Source: Hygrophila difformis (taxonomy: Eukaryota > Streptophyta > Magnoliopsida > Lamiales > Acanthaceae). Taken from it: 64,000 nucleotides of DNA. This document shows positions 22,571 to 35,800 of the stretch, one piece after another. The DNA is taken from assembly GCA_030278955.1 (NCBI GenBank), contig JAOANR010000013.1, positions 46,660,191 through 46,724,190 on the forward strand, given 5' to 3'. Position 1 is the first letter of the stretch, and each line of letters opens with the position of its first letter. The position numbers were made by a program, and so were the translations under genes. Below the pieces are notes generated by a model. It was not told the origin of the DNA and ran no database searches. It saw only the letters and a list, made by a program, of their open reading frames with translations.

Positions 22571-23092
22571 AAATATGGCTATGTGAGTAGGCAAAGGGAG
22601 AAGATGAACAATTTAGTACAGTATTATTGAACCATACAGAAGGGAAAGGAAAAGAGGGAATCAAAATTATGTAAGATGAAGAAGTTTGAATTCGTCCGCG
22701 TTCAAAGGAATTAAAAATGAGAGCAGAAGAAGAAGAAGAAGAAGAAGAAGAAGAAGAGGAGCAATTAGCAAAGCAAGTAGGAGTGACACTGACTAGTTAC
22801 GTTGCTAATGGTAATGGGTTGTCGGATGTGTAAGACCCGCCTAGAGTTGACTGGATAACATTCATTCGTTCGTTCAAGACTTTCTGGGAGAAAATTGCAT
22901 TACATTTGCAAAATAGGGATATGGCCAGAATGTTGCACCATGATGGCCCAAGCTAAATAAATGGTGTATAACATAAAAATGATATAAATGATGTCTATGA
23001 TTTGTTTATTTCATGATGTCCCAAATCAAATAAATTATATATAACACAAAAATGGTGTATATACTTTCATAAAAAATGTTTATGATTTGTTC
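22571..23092. other. Upstream region of LRK10L copy A
   Basis: The first 55 bp or so match the region just upstream of copy B (ATGTGAGTAGGCAAAGGGAG and onward), then the two diverge. A GAA microsatellite lies at about 22726-22758. Nothing else is recognised. Confidence 0.5.
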
Positions 23093-23094
23093 TA

Positions 23095-23359
23095 CTCCCT
23101 CCGTTCTTTTTTAGTTGTCTCTTTAGAAACCAAAAAGCGTTCCAAAATAGTTGTCGTTTTCCATATTTATATCATGTTTTTCCAATATTACCCTTTTACT
23201 TTCATAAATATCACTCATTCTCTCTCTACTCCTAACTCTACCTTTTCTTGGTTTGTGTGAATAGATGAGGGGCAAAAGTAGAAAATGAGAAAGTAATCAC
23301 TACCTTTCTTGGTTGGTGAAATTTCTTCTAAAACGTCAACTAATTTTGAACGGAAGGAG
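23095..23359. mobile_element. Stowaway-type MITE
   Basis: A 265-bp element starting CTCCCTCCGTTC and ending GAACGGAAGGAG, flanked by TA dinucleotides (23093-23094, 23360-23361). The TIR and TA target are diagnostic of Stowaway/mariner MITEs. Confidence 0.88.
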
Positions 23360-23896
23360 TATTTTTTAATGCCATCATTTTTGGAGCATCACTCATCATG
23401 GAGCACCTACCAAATTTGTGTGCAGTTGCACGGAAACCGAATTGACAAAATAGTATCCCTCCGATCAAGAGATCATATTTATCCTCATAATCTCCTCCAC
23501 AAAAAGGTTGCATATCCAGACATGACAAAAAATATACCTCGCAACATAAAAAAATCTCTTTCATCACACTTTTTGCCATTACACAAAATAATAGGGCAAA
23601 CAAAACAAAACAAAAGAAGTAGTATTTAAGTAAAAATTTAATTATTTTTATTTCATTATATAACTGTAATAATATTATGTTAAAAGTGGAACAATTAACT
23701 TATAAAAATAAATAGTAATACATAATAAATGAGAGTGATGAGAGCTACGAAGTACACTATATTTTATAACAAAATTACAAAGTTAAACTAAGAATAGTTT
23801 AATGATTACCGCTTCATCTCATTTCTTGACTGTTAGTATTTTAAAATTATCTGTTAATAAAATAAAATCAGAATTAGAATTAGATAGGTAGTAGCA

Positions 23897-24422
23897 TAGT
23901 TGTTAAGATCTCGATCATTATCTTAGGATCTTACGATTTTACGATCACACCTCTCTAAAACGAAACGATCCCGATCCTTGTAAGATCTTAAAATTAGTAA
24001 GATCTGGATAAGATCCCGATCCTGATCGTAGAATGTTACGATCTTATGATCATACTCTCTTAAACGCTTCTACGATCTTATGATCATACCCTCTTACACG
24101 CATAAAATTTTTGTAGGATTTTATGATTTAAGATTAAAGTAGTTTTTTTTCTTTAATTTTACACTTAAGAACTTGTACTACTTATGTATGATGTGTAAAA
24201 AAACATAATATGTATGTATGCAGAAATATTTTATGTTTAATTATAATATTTTTGTATTGTTGTATTAATTAACTTAAAAGATTCATAAACACACGAAATA
24301 ATACTTTTACTTGTTAGTATACATAATTGAGTTTATCCATTATTATAATTTTATAAGATTTTAAAATCCCGATCTTGCAAAGAGAAAACCGATCTCATAT
24401 AGGATCCCAATCTTAACAACCC
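23897..24422. mobile_element. hAT-like MITE composed of GATC-rich repeats
   Basis: A 526-bp element. The ends share GTTGTTAAGAT in inverted orientation, and the flanking 8-mers TAGTAGCA (23889-23896) and TAGTAGTA (24423-24430) match at 7 of 8 positions, the length used by hAT elements. Subterminal regions are repeats of GATCTTACGATC-type words. Superfamily assignment is tentative. Confidence 0.6.
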
Positions 24423-24625
24423 TAGTAGTACTTCCTGTTTTTTTTTGTTTTTTTATTTTATTTGCTATATATCCACCCAACATACACTTCAAAGCATATA
24501 TATTTTAAAAATTATTAATAATTTAAATTCGATACAAGTAAAAATTTTAAAAATTCTAAAAATTACTACTAATTTGCATAATAATAGTAAAGAAACCCCG
24601 GGGCAAACAAAACAAAGGGAAAGTA

Positions 24626-24881
24626 CTCCCTCCGTCCCACCATACTTGTCTTGTTTGACTTTTTAGTACTGTTCATTGTGTAACTTTGACTCAACGTTAT
24701 TCCAAGTATATATTTGAAAAAAATAGTCGAGTTGGGTCTTGTTAGAATCGTAAAATCATGTAGTTTTAGAATATATATTTTATTTAATTTTTTGTTGTAT
24801 ATATTTTGAGATATTAACAATTGAAAATGTGCATTGGATTGTGTGAAGAAATGAAACAGGATGTTAAGTGGGCTGGAGGAG
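24626..24881. mobile_element. Stowaway-type MITE
   Basis: 256 bp; starts CTCCCTCCGTCCCAC and ends GTGGGCTGGAGGAG, with TA on both sides (24624-24625, 24882-24883). Diverged relatives occur at about 48740-48870, 51900-52140 and 55208-55466. Confidence 0.82.
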
Positions 24882-24883
24882 TA

Positions 24884-25418
24884 TGATTTATGGAGGTGGA
24901 GCCGTGGGAGCATTCGGCCTTCATCGACGCTGAGACAGTGCCAGATGCAAACATGAAACAACCACCTTGTTTCTACTTGTGCATCATCTTCCCGCTCCTG
25001 CAGCTGCAGTGCAGTCCCTCCTGCTAATCAATCCAAATTACTCTTCTTAGCAATCAGCATCATTCCCATAATCCCATTTTCCTTTCCCCCAACTATCTTC
25101 AAACCCAACCCTACAGGCTATACCCTCCAATCAATCCAAATTCTATACACCAGACACCCAACCCAAATCTCTGCTCCTTTCGCTTCGGTTTCCATTTACG
25201 CCTCAAATCCAATCCCAATTTGCCTTTCCTACGTCTTTCCCTTCTTCATTCACTGTATTTTGCAATTTTGCGCTCCTTACAACCTTTTAATCATTACCAT
25301 CCTTGGTGTTTTTCTTTTTCTTTTTTTCTTTTCGACTCTTGTTAAAGACCTTACCTCTTTCTTTCTCTTTCTATTTCATCTCGTGGGATTGGTATTTGGC
25401 AGGCTAGATTATTTTGGG
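24884..25418. promoter_or_regulatory. Upstream region and 5' UTR of the NAD carrier gene
   Basis: About 530 bp. The second half (from about 25080) is C/T-rich, as in plant 5' leaders. No TATA box is assigned. Short open frames here are not supported as genes. Confidence 0.4.
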
Positions 25419-28400
25419 ATGGCCCAGGGAGGCCGCCGGGAGATAAAAGAAATCTTATACGATGCCACCGCCGGTGCCGCTGCGGGTACTCTCCTTATTC
25501 ATTCTTTTTGCGATTTATCTGCCCTTGCGTCTCTTGTAAATTGTGTATGTACACTCGATTGGAGCGATTGGTTTTAGGTATTTTTCTATTTTAAATTCCA
25601 GGTGCCATAGCAGCTACGTTTGTTTGTCCATTGGATGTTATAAAAACAAGACTTCAGGTCCTTGGCTTGCCTCAAATGCACCCTTCTGCTCGCCGAGGTA
25701 TCCTTGCTTACGCTTCCCATTCTTGAGTTGTTTGGCTTAATTGGGCCCTTCGATACATTCCTCGTTTACAATAGCTGTTGTAGTCTCAGGTCTAAATGTT
25801 ACTTACATTTTATCTGCATTCTTGTTTTATAGAGTAGCAGAGTATTTTATTTTTGGGGCTCAACTAGATGCCCAATTTCGGTAAGACCTAGTCTGCTGGT
25901 CAGGGGTTGGGTCGTGGGTCTACATTGTCTCCTGAATGAACCTTGAAAACATCTCCTCTCTTTATTAGATCATAATCTTCTTTGTATCTGTCTGCTACTA
26001 CTCAACCTCACATCATTGGAGTATCTTATGTTATAGTACATTCTCTGGTGGCAATTAGGTAGTGTGATTCTTGCGAGCCTTCAAAACATCATCCAAAAGG
26101 AAGGTCTGAAGGGACTTTACCGTGGTCTTACACCAACATTGGTTGCATTACTTCCGAATTGGGCTGTGAGTTTGTTTACATTGTATCTTTGGAAGTTCTC
26201 CTTGCTCTTTGAACCATGTTTGATCGTCATTTTATTTTTATTGCTTTTTCAACCATTTCTTATACTGTTTCTTAATTAAAAAGTATTTTTTGTTGGATGT
26301 ATAAAGTTCTTTCTGATTTCAAACATTTGCATCTTTGTTAGGATTGGAAGGTTATCATAACACGTTGACATCTCACTTGCATGTTGGTTTTTAATAAATG
26401 CATACAGCATGCGACCCACCTTTTGCAAGAGTTGTTTTACCTATATAGTATTTAACTTGCATTGTTATGACATAGAAATACATGTTTCAGTTATTACATT
26501 TGTTTCTGATGTCATTAGAAGTAGATGGTAGATGGCAGTTGCACCAAGTAACTATTTTCCATTCAATTTTTGAAATTTTCTGCCTGCATATTGTTGCTTA
26601 TTCTAACTTCTGATGATGATAAGATGTCCAAATACAGCTTTAATTGCTTTGTTTTCCTCATTTACCCCTTGGGATCTTGTAAAATCAGTTTTTTGTTTCT
26701 TGATATATCTCCACTGTGACCGATTGTTGCAATTCATAGGTGTACTTCACAGTTTATGGACGTCTTAAAGAACTACTACATTCATATGGTAGGTTCTTCA
26801 CATTTTGGAAAGTTTGGGTTTTCTTGAATACATTTGAATTCATTTTTACGGCCCAGGATATAAAATTTATATATTATGCAGTTTGATTATGTATTAGTTG
26901 GCAAAATATTTCTGCGACATTCACTTTTCATTTTTGCGATATCAGAGGATAGCAAGGGCCAGCTTACAATAACTTCAAACATGATTGCTGCTGCCGGAGC
27001 TGGTGCTGCAACTGCCACTGCAACAAATCCATTGTGGGTTGTTAAAACAAGACTCCAAGTAGGTTGGACTTGGAGTGTTCTTTTAACTTGAAACCTTCAG
27101 AATCAATACATCATATCCTTCATTCTTATTTTTTCACACGTGTTCCAATACTTGCATCGCTGTCAATTTATGCTATAAAGAGAAGAATTTGGATGTGTTG
27201 AACGTTTGGCCTGTTTTTAGATGCTGTGAATCTGTTGCTTCTAGAAGCCTTGGGCTGTGACTTCGGTAATAGCAGTAGTGATAGATTCTCCTTGTTTGGA
27301 TAAATATTTAAGTTATTTTTTGTTTGTTATAAGATGAAAAGTAGTATTTATAATTTTTATTCTTTTTTATTTATATAGGTCTATAGTAGAGAAAAAAAAA
27401 GTTTTTGTGGGTAAAATTGTGTATAGACACAAGCCAAATCATTTTCCAACTTTGTAAATGCATTTTCTTTGATATTCTTGAAACTAAGTTGATCTCTCTC
27501 TCTCTGTAGACACAAGGAATGAGGCCAGATGTGGTTCCATACAAAAGCATATCATCTGCTTTAGGACGAATTGCACGTGAAGAAGGAATGCAGGGCTGGT
27601 ATAGGTCAGCCTTTAGTTCTAATCATAAATAAATAACTGTATGGCCAAGTCATTCATTTTGTTTTCATCAAGATAACGAATGGCAGAGTTACTAAGCTAC
27701 TTAAATTAATGTTTTCCTCCATCTATATCTTGTACAGAGGCCTCCTTCCCTCGTTGGCTGGAATCAGTCATGTTGCCATCCAATTCCCTGCTTATGAAAG
27801 AATGAAATTCTACTTGGCCCAACGTGGTAGGCTGAGTATCTTTCACTTTTCCGCCACTCTTACCACTACCGAATTTCTTAAAAAATTCTTTCTACGTCGT
27901 TGCACTTGTTTCCTCATATCATCGTTGTTCTTGCAATGGTAGAGGCTGTGTTTGACTTTATATTTTGGGTAAATCGGTTTATTTAAACTTTAAAGGTTAG
28001 CTTATTTTTATTTTCTGAGACCTCAAAGTATGCCTTTTCTTTTTCAAAATATGGAAGAGGAGAAAAGCAGCAACGAGCTCAGTCCAGGGGAAGTTGCTAT
28101 TGCCTCATCATGTTCGAAAATAGTTGCTTCACTATTAACTTATCCTCACGAGGTATTGGTTTTACATTTTTGCTCACTGCTAATGTATTAACCATTTTCT
28201 GTTAAACATATACTTGTGTCCTGGAACGACTAACCTATCACATATGTTTGGAACTTGGAACAGGTTGTGCGATCAAGGCTACAAGAGCAAGGTCAAATGA
28301 GAAATTCCGAGTTACAATATGCAGGCGTTGGTGATTGCATTAAGAAGTTGTACAGAAAGGAAGGTTTTGCAGGTTTTTACCGTGGATGTGCTACAAATCT

Positions 28401-28512
28401 CTTGAGAACAACTCCATCTGCTGTGATTACATTTACCAGTTATGAGATGATACATAATTTTTTACTGCATATATCACCTCCAGAGGAGAAACATTTCAGA
28501 ACACCTCCTTAA
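25419..28512 (+). CDS. NDT1: Mitochondrial-carrier-family NAD+ transporter (NDT-like), 9 exons
   Basis: Exons: 25419-25485, 25602-25697, 26059-26165, 26740-26788, 26946-27058, 27510-27604, 27738-27826, 28058-28152, 28264-28512. All GT-AG in phase, 319 residues, the usual length for a carrier with three repeats. The three carrier signatures are [22 protein letters not shown] and [13 protein letters not shown]. Trp in the second signature is typical of the NAD/folate/pyrimidine-nucleotide branch. [34 protein letters not shown] and [19 protein letters not shown] closely match Arabidopsis NDT1/NDT2 as I remember them. The protein exchanges cytosolic NAD+ for nucleotides across an organelle membrane. 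The short N-terminus favours NDT1 over NDT2. The exon 8 acceptor was chosen by phase and is the least certain junction. Confidence 0.92.
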
Positions 28513-28866
28513 ACCTGATGCGGTAAATCAAAATCAGAAGGCATAGGACTAGATTGAGAACAAAACAGGACTTTATTGTAAACTTGTAGCAATAGGATTC
28601 ATTTTGTTCGTTTCTGTAATACCGATGAGTTATATTTAGGTGTTGAGATCAGGAAATGATTTGTCTTCTGTTAAGCATCCTCGATTTTGAAGTCAATAAG
28701 ATAGCCATCTTCAGGAAACTCCTCTTGTTGTATGCATATGACTATGCTCTGTTGAAGAAGGAAAAGACTATGCTCTGTTTCTTCAATTTTAGTGCGGAAA
28801 CACTTGCTGACGAATTTTTTGTGGTGCCCAGAAATCACAGCATACACGTCTTAGTGATGAATTGAC

Positions 28867-28912
<46 letters not shown>

Positions 28913-29092
28913 GAAACGCAATAGTCCAAAAATTTCTCTACATAATACTAGGGGTAGCACCGCAAGACTACCAGACAACACTACATAATACAGACTTCTA
29001 TTGACAACACGTATTGTAGTTTCCCACTAGATTAATAAACAAGGTGGATTCTGGGGAATGCGTAAGAAAATAACAGAGTTTTCGAACTAAAA
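28513..29092. other. Convergent 3' flanks of the NAD carrier and LRK10L copy B
   Basis: Contains the two 3' UTRs and a compound microsatellite, (CT)n followed by (AT)n, at about 28873-28912. No other gene seen. Confidence 0.6.
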
Positions 29093-31520
29093 TCATGATG
29101 TCATGGAACTTGTGGTGGCGGAGCTGCCACTAGGCCATGTATTGGTCACAGTAACCGGTGACAACGGGATATTCCCCTTCAATAACACAGCATCATCATC
29201 TGTCTCAGGGGAAGTAATAATCTTTCCAGGCACATAATACTCCCCATTGCTCCTCTCTTTCTTTTCCATATTGCAATCCCCTCCTGCCTGAATGTCCTTT
29301 AGAAATTCCAATACCTCATTCATTGATGGCCTCAAATCCTTTTCAAGCTGCAGACACCGGAAAGCCAACTCCGCCACTGACATGGTCATTCTTGCAACTT
29401 CAGCATCAGTCTGGTGTCCAAGAGATGAGTCGATCAGTTCATCAAGAGCGCATCTCTGAATCCTGTCCACAGCTAAGTTAGCCAGGTTAATTTCATGTCT
29501 ATGCCTCGTCATGTCGACAGCGGGCATGGAGGAAATGAGCTCAATGAGGACGACGCCGAAGCTGTATACATCACTTTTGTCAGTCAGTTGGTGGCATTGG
29601 TGATATTCAGGATCAACGTACCCGGGAGTCCCCTGGGGGGCAGTTGAGATATGATTGACATCATTGGGGAACAGTCTTGAAAGCCCAAAATCAGCGACTT
29701 TGACACAGAAGTTACTGTCAAGTAATATGTTGTATGTCTTGATGTCACGGTGTATTATGTCTGATTCGTGGAGGTAAGCCAATGCGCTCGCAGTTTCTAT
29801 GGCAATGATCATGCGAATAGGCCATGTGAGGGGCGATGTCTGAGCCATTGCACCGTGAAGGTGATCAGCAAGTGTGCCATTTGAAATGTACTCGTAAACA
29901 AGTAACAATTCTCGGCTTCTTCTAGACGTGCAGCCATAGAGAGTAACAAGATTTGGGTGCCTCAAACCAGAAAGGATTTTGATCTCATTCAAGAACTGTT
30001 CCACTCTTTTGCAGTTGTGCTCGTAGAGGCGTTTTATTGCAACTTCTCTCCCATCTTGAAGTTTACCTGTTCAGAACACTTTTTTGAAGTTACAACTTCC
30101 AAAGACCAAAGATATACACTATGAGTAATGTATAGTATTTTCTTACCATAGTAGACTGTTCCAAAGCCACCTTCGCCGAGCTCCTTAGAAGGATCAAAGT
30201 TATTGGTGGCCTCTTGAAGCTCTTGGTATGAGAAAACAGGAATGCCAAAGAAGAGGAGTCTCCCACCTCCTAATTCCAGGTCTGAGGTTGAGGGGGGACC
30301 CGAAGAGATGCTTCTTGAGAGGAGGTACGTGCCATTTGACTTGTTGTTGCGGCGCCGTATTAGAAAGGAAACAAGAAAGCATAATAATCCGAGAAAGGCT
30401 ACACCCGCACATAGAACTGAGTGGTGAAAATTGAAGAAGACATTATCAAGTTTGAAACTTGGATATGGATGCTAGAACAGAATTGAATGGAAGCATTGTC
30501 GTCTGTCTTCATGAAAAAGAAATATATACTCCTACTAATGAATTTGGCATATTCTGTTTGATGCACAAGGAATAAAGAGGACAACAAGTGTGTGTGTGTA
30601 TGTGTAAATTGTAATGGAAGCACACAAGAAGTTTACCTAGGACTAATATAATCCAATGCGACAGCTTCCGGTGTCTCTTACCTAACAAATTAAGTAGTAA
30701 TAAAGTGTTTGAGGCAGCGAACAGCAGCGATGTTAGTATCTTGGCAATAGATTTCTTGAGTGGTAATGTTAACAAGACACATACCTCCTCCTCCATCTTC
30801 ATCTTGACAAGGAGGAGCACAACCAGGAGTACTGACTGGCCACTCCAGCTCATATTCTGGAGTCAATTGTTGGAGCAGATCATCGCTGCCATATTCATGC
30901 TTCCATGGGGGTTCCACAAGAGGCAAATGAACAAATGAACAGTTTTTCAGGACGACGACAATATGATCAGGCTCCTTCTTCAAAACACGACAGCCATGAA
31001 CAGGATAAGACGACAGGTCTTCATAATACAAGTCGAAGTCACCACAACCTGTGTAACTATTGCAATCTGACAAGTGATGATCTATAAAAACATCAGAAAG
31101 CAGATGCCTTTTTGGACAAGACAGGAAGGGTATGTTAGGATAGATTGCAAACGTGCTCAAAGGAGGGTAATGATCAGCAGCAGCAGTAGTATTATATGGC
31201 GGGCTTCGCAGACGACGACACTTTTCTGGCCTTGACATTGTAGTAGTAGTATTGTCTACAAAGAAAGCTGGGTCTAGAACGCGGATTTTATTGGGTCCGA
31301 TTAAATTCAGAATTTGAAGAGAAACCCCTCCAGCAGGAGGACCCCACTGAATTTGGGGAGGAGAAAGAGTGCAGTTAAGGAAGAAGAGGCCGCCGCATGT
31401 GGACGAGTTCATGTGGCCTTGGGTGAATGGGAATTGAACAATAACAATAGTAGTAGTAGTAGTAAGATAATACAGCATCAGGAAGACAGCACAAGGAGGA
31501 GGAGTGGCAGCGGCGGCCAT
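29093..31520 (-). CDS. LRK10L1: LRK10-like receptor kinase with RD kinase domain (copy B)
   Basis: Three coding exons, 31520-30785, 30416-30147 and 30066-29093, in phase, 659 residues. The signal peptide, Cys-rich GUB_WAK-type ectodomain (STCGGLFFLNC, CNSYTGCGDFDLYYEDLSSY), WAK-associated end (PEYELEWPVSTPGCAPPC) and TM helix are almost the same as in copy A. The two proteins then part right after the juxtamembrane word YLLSRSI. Here the kinase is of the LRK10L1 type: GEGGFGTVYYG, VAIK, HPNLVTLYGC, IIHRDIKTYNILLD, DFGLSRLFP. It keeps the HRD Arg. It has an extra intron at YYG/KLQDG, absent from copy A. Likely role: plasma-membrane receptor binding pectin or cell-wall ligands; the ligand is not known from sequence. 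Confidence 0.91.
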
Positions 31521-32882
31521 AAATATGGCTATGTGAGTAGGCAAAGGGAGAAGATGAACAATTTAGTACAGTATTCGTATTATTCTTATTGAACAAATAA
31601 TAGTATATAAAATGAAAAAGGAAAAAGAGGGGAGTAGAAATAATGAGATGAGAGAGCAGGGACAGGACAGCAGTTTAATGTTGAGTTTCCATGTCTGGTT
31701 TGTGTAATTAAATTGTGTTAGAAGAGTTAGACACGCAAGTTGACTTGGAAAGAGAAAGACTCCATATTCCAGCAAAGACTTTTGGGAAATTACATGCATC
31801 AAAAACTAGTACTCCTAAGTAGTATTACTATTACTCACCCAACCAACTGACCAAGAGGGAAGAGCTTATTAATTTATCTGTATATATAGTGAGAGTGAGT
31901 GTATAGGGGGGGTTAAGGACTTGACTTGAGGTCAGTAGTGGACTAATAAATTAGTACTCCAGTGACCAGTAGGAGTATATGTATTGAATCGGTCAGTCAG
32001 TCAGTGAAGAAAGCAAAGAAAGAAGAACCCCACCCGCAGGCCATATTCCTTATCGTTCAATCTCCTCTCTCAACCCTTCCTTCCATGGAATCCATCCTTA
32101 TAAATATCCCAAATTCCTTCCAATTACAAACTCTTCAACACCTTCCTTCTCTTCAAAGTTTCTTTACAAATTAAAATTAGAAACTATTACGCCTTCTTCA
32201 CGATCTTCTCTTCTAAGTTTCTTTACAAACTAAAATCATCATTGTGCTTAAAACTTTTAAATACACACACACACACACACAGAGAGAGTAATTTGTATAA
32301 GTAGTTTTGATTATTTAAAGAAAAAAAAATACCTAAATTGGCAAGTTAATAACATTAAAGATATTTTCAAACAAAATTTAATCTTCAGAGCTTATGCTAA
32401 GGACCATTGCCACTAAACCGATTATTAGGCTGCTGCTTTCCTTCTCTCTGCCCAAGAAGCTTAATCTTTAACTCATGTCTGATTGATTGATTTATTTACA
32501 GTATTCTCCTAGCTGGAAGTGGAAGCACCTAAAAAATCGAGGAAAGAGTTTCAAAGTGTTGAGACAAAAATCCCAAGGTGTTGTGCATTCCGTTATCTGT
32601 CGTATACATAAGCTAGTCAATACTCTATATATAGAGTGAGTACCGTAAGACAGTAAGTACTACTAGTATTTCTTGGTTTTGTTTCTCGGACACTTTCCAA
32701 GTCCTAATAATACAGTAAGTCGTAAGCAATCAATCAAATCTACTATAGAATATGAAATGCACCAAATCATCATCTCCACTCCCCCGTAGCCCACTACTAT
32801 CCCACTACCCAACTTAATACTCAGACAATACAATGTCTACTGAAATAACTGGAGGATTCATATTACAAACCTTACATTTTCA
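31521..32882. other. Spacer between LRK10L copy B and PIGW
   Basis: About 1.36 kb: promoter side of copy B and 3' flank of PIGW. An (AC)n microsatellite is at about 32261-32280. Two short partial repeats sharing CTTCTCTTC(T/A)AA(A/G)TTTCTTTACAAA occur at about 32150-32230. No gene recognised. Confidence 0.5.
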
Positions 32883-35800
32883 TCACCAAAACTTGAGCTT
32901 AATGCCTAACAGATCAGCAAAGCCAACAACAAAAATCAAAATGAACGCATAACTGAATAACATAGCTAGCGACGAGGCTGGTAATACAGACATCGTATCA
33001 ACAGACAAGTTCACCAATCCCGTAAGAATGTTGGCCTGCAATATAATTAAAACGAGACTGTATGTCAAGCTGATCTCTTGATCAAGAAAAGAAACTATTA
33101 ACAGTACAATGTGAGCTGCTCTAACCAAAAGAAAAGATGCCAATAAATTCCGATTGAATGCTTCTTCTAACACAGAGGTTTTACACCCGGGTACGTAGTC
33201 AGACATCATCATAATTGCTAATACCTGCCATACAGGGAAACATCTTATACTTCTATAACAGAGTGCAAGAACAATTTCTTTCTTATGTGTTGCATTTATT
33301 GCAAAACGCAAATGTGTCCAATCTCACAAATTGTTCTATTGCAGAAAGGTTGTCTGTCTAACAGTACAAAAACCGGCTGTGAATCTATTTCGGTTGTCAT
33401 TGTTATTCTTCTCACAAGTTTATTACATCAGGATCATAGTGCAATCTCCAGTGTCATCATGAAGTAAATATGAGCCAATTACCTGTAGGGAGACAGCCAG
33501 CGTGAAACAAACATATGCCAAGTTACACTGCACAGAAAGTTTGGAAAGGACGTCAATTTGGAAGGGGGGGGTTGGGGGGGGGGGGGGGGTTGGGGGCGGT
33601 CTGGTCTCATAAAGCATCAATCCCCAAATTGTGTTAAAACTATAAGAGTAGCACAGTATTGGTATTCACCATTCGACGTGATGTTCTTTCAACATACCAA
33701 TCGGAAAGCAGAGTTATTAACCTGTGACAATAACAAATAAATAAACTATTTATAGCAAATAAATAGCAAACTAGAGCCCGTTTGATGGGCTAAGGAAAAA
33801 AAAAAAAAAAAAAGAACGGAAGCCAAAAGCTTTTATAAAATTTTTGAAAAGCAAATTTTTTTTGAAAGTATGTTTGGATGTGTAAAAATGAAAAATTACT
33901 TTGAAATGTACAAATTACCATAAAAAACATGCTACTTATTTATAGTGCAAATAGTGTACATTTTAATTTATAAACTCAAATATAATTATATATAGATAAA
34001 ATTATTGATAAAATAAATTGTTAAAAACATAAACTCAAATATAGTTTATTTTTTAAATATATAAACTCAAAGACATAATTATTTAGATAATTTTTCGATA
34101 AAAAAAATAAATTATAATTTTTTGTTTTTTGGCGAAACCCGAGCCAAAGAAAGGGGTGGTGGGAGCCCATGCCACCTAGGAAAGTCCTCATATACAATTT
34201 AAATATATATATATATATTCACGCACGATAATAATCATTAGTTTAAAATACTATTTATCAGAGTACATTTTAGCTTAAGTTTTTCAAATTATTAATAATA
34301 AATCTTATTCTGACAATAAATAAATAAATATATATTTATCAGAGTACATTTTAACTTATGTGTGATCTTAATGAACTAGTTGGGTATTTTAGACTTTACT
34401 CATTTTAATATGTGGTTTTGGCTTCTGCTTTTGGAAAAAACACCCCTGGGCTGCTTCTCCCAAAAGCACCCTTTTAGCTTTTTGGGGTTGCTTTTGCTTT
34501 TTCAAAAAGCACCTTCTAGAAACCCATCCAAACGGGCTCTAAATAATAAAAACAAAACTATTCTCATACCAGAGAAAAATACTAAGTGCCCAAGCTCGAT
34601 TTCTGATCCAGCTCTTGGTTTTTAACCTTGCATCAACATGATCACCGAAGAAAAGATATCTTCCTATTCTGACCCCAAGAAGATACGTGGCCCAATACCC
34701 TAAAGACAGGAAAAAACCAGTAAATGCCACAACTTAAATAACATCAAGGAAAGTGATGTACATTCCAAATGTCACAAATGTATACTAAAAATGGGTAAAC
34801 CAGTTAATTTTATCATAATTTTGAGAGGAAGGGTGTTTATGGTAAAAGCCAGACACGCTTAAATTCAACATTGTAGGGAGACCTACTAATAATTTACTCA
34901 TGAGTATATATTTACCTAATATGCTAAATATTCCTTCCTTATTTTGACCAATGATGCCGCTTCCCCTTTCCTCGGATATAAGGTACTTGTTCAATCCACA
35001 CAATAATAAAGCTTGATACCCTGATATCACACAATTCATTCAGTTAAAAGGAGCTAATCATATACTCCCTCCGTCCCATTCCAAATGTCCTACTTACTAT
35101 TTTTGGATGTCCCATTACAAATGTCTTCTTTCTATAAATAGAAATAATTTTCCCCTCCAACAACTATGTGGACCCCACCATATACTCACAAACCAACTCT
35201 ACCTTAATTCTCGTGCCCAACAGTAACAAGACACTTGGAGTGGGACGGAGGGAGTAATTTATAGTGTTTTCATTCTAAAGAATAGGAAATAGTACACTTA
35301 CCAATGAGGATTAAGCTACCTAGAACTCCACAGTGACTTGGATGAATGTTAATAATTGAAGTAAGAAGAGTCACAACTGCTAGAGTATAAAAGAAATTCC
35401 AATGGACTCCATACTCTCCGACATGAACCTATGGGGACAAAATACAATAAAGTTAAAGATAGTTTGAATATATGCGAATAAATTCCATCAAATGAGTGGC
35501 AACAAAAAAAATGTACAAAAAAAAGAGTGAGTGACTGAGTGGCAACAAAAAAAATGTACAAAAAAAAAAGTACAAAAACTAAATATGTACAAAAAAATAT
35601 ATGCCCACTGTACATCGCTCATACTGGTGTTCCCTATATAGACCTCTTTAACTAAGCCGTTTTTTTTTTTTTGACTTCATTCTGTAAAGTGTTTTCTATG
35701 TCTATGGTTCTCACTTCTCTTTATTATGTACCCTGCGAAATTTATTTAGCCTGCCTGGCATTTCACAACAAAAAAATGACAAAGACAATGTCATGGAAAG

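Noticed and set aside
25260..25577. 105-codon ORF upstream of and over exon 1 of the NAD carrier
   Set aside because: It reads through the 5' UTR and intron 1; the true start is the ATG at 25419 in the carrier frame.
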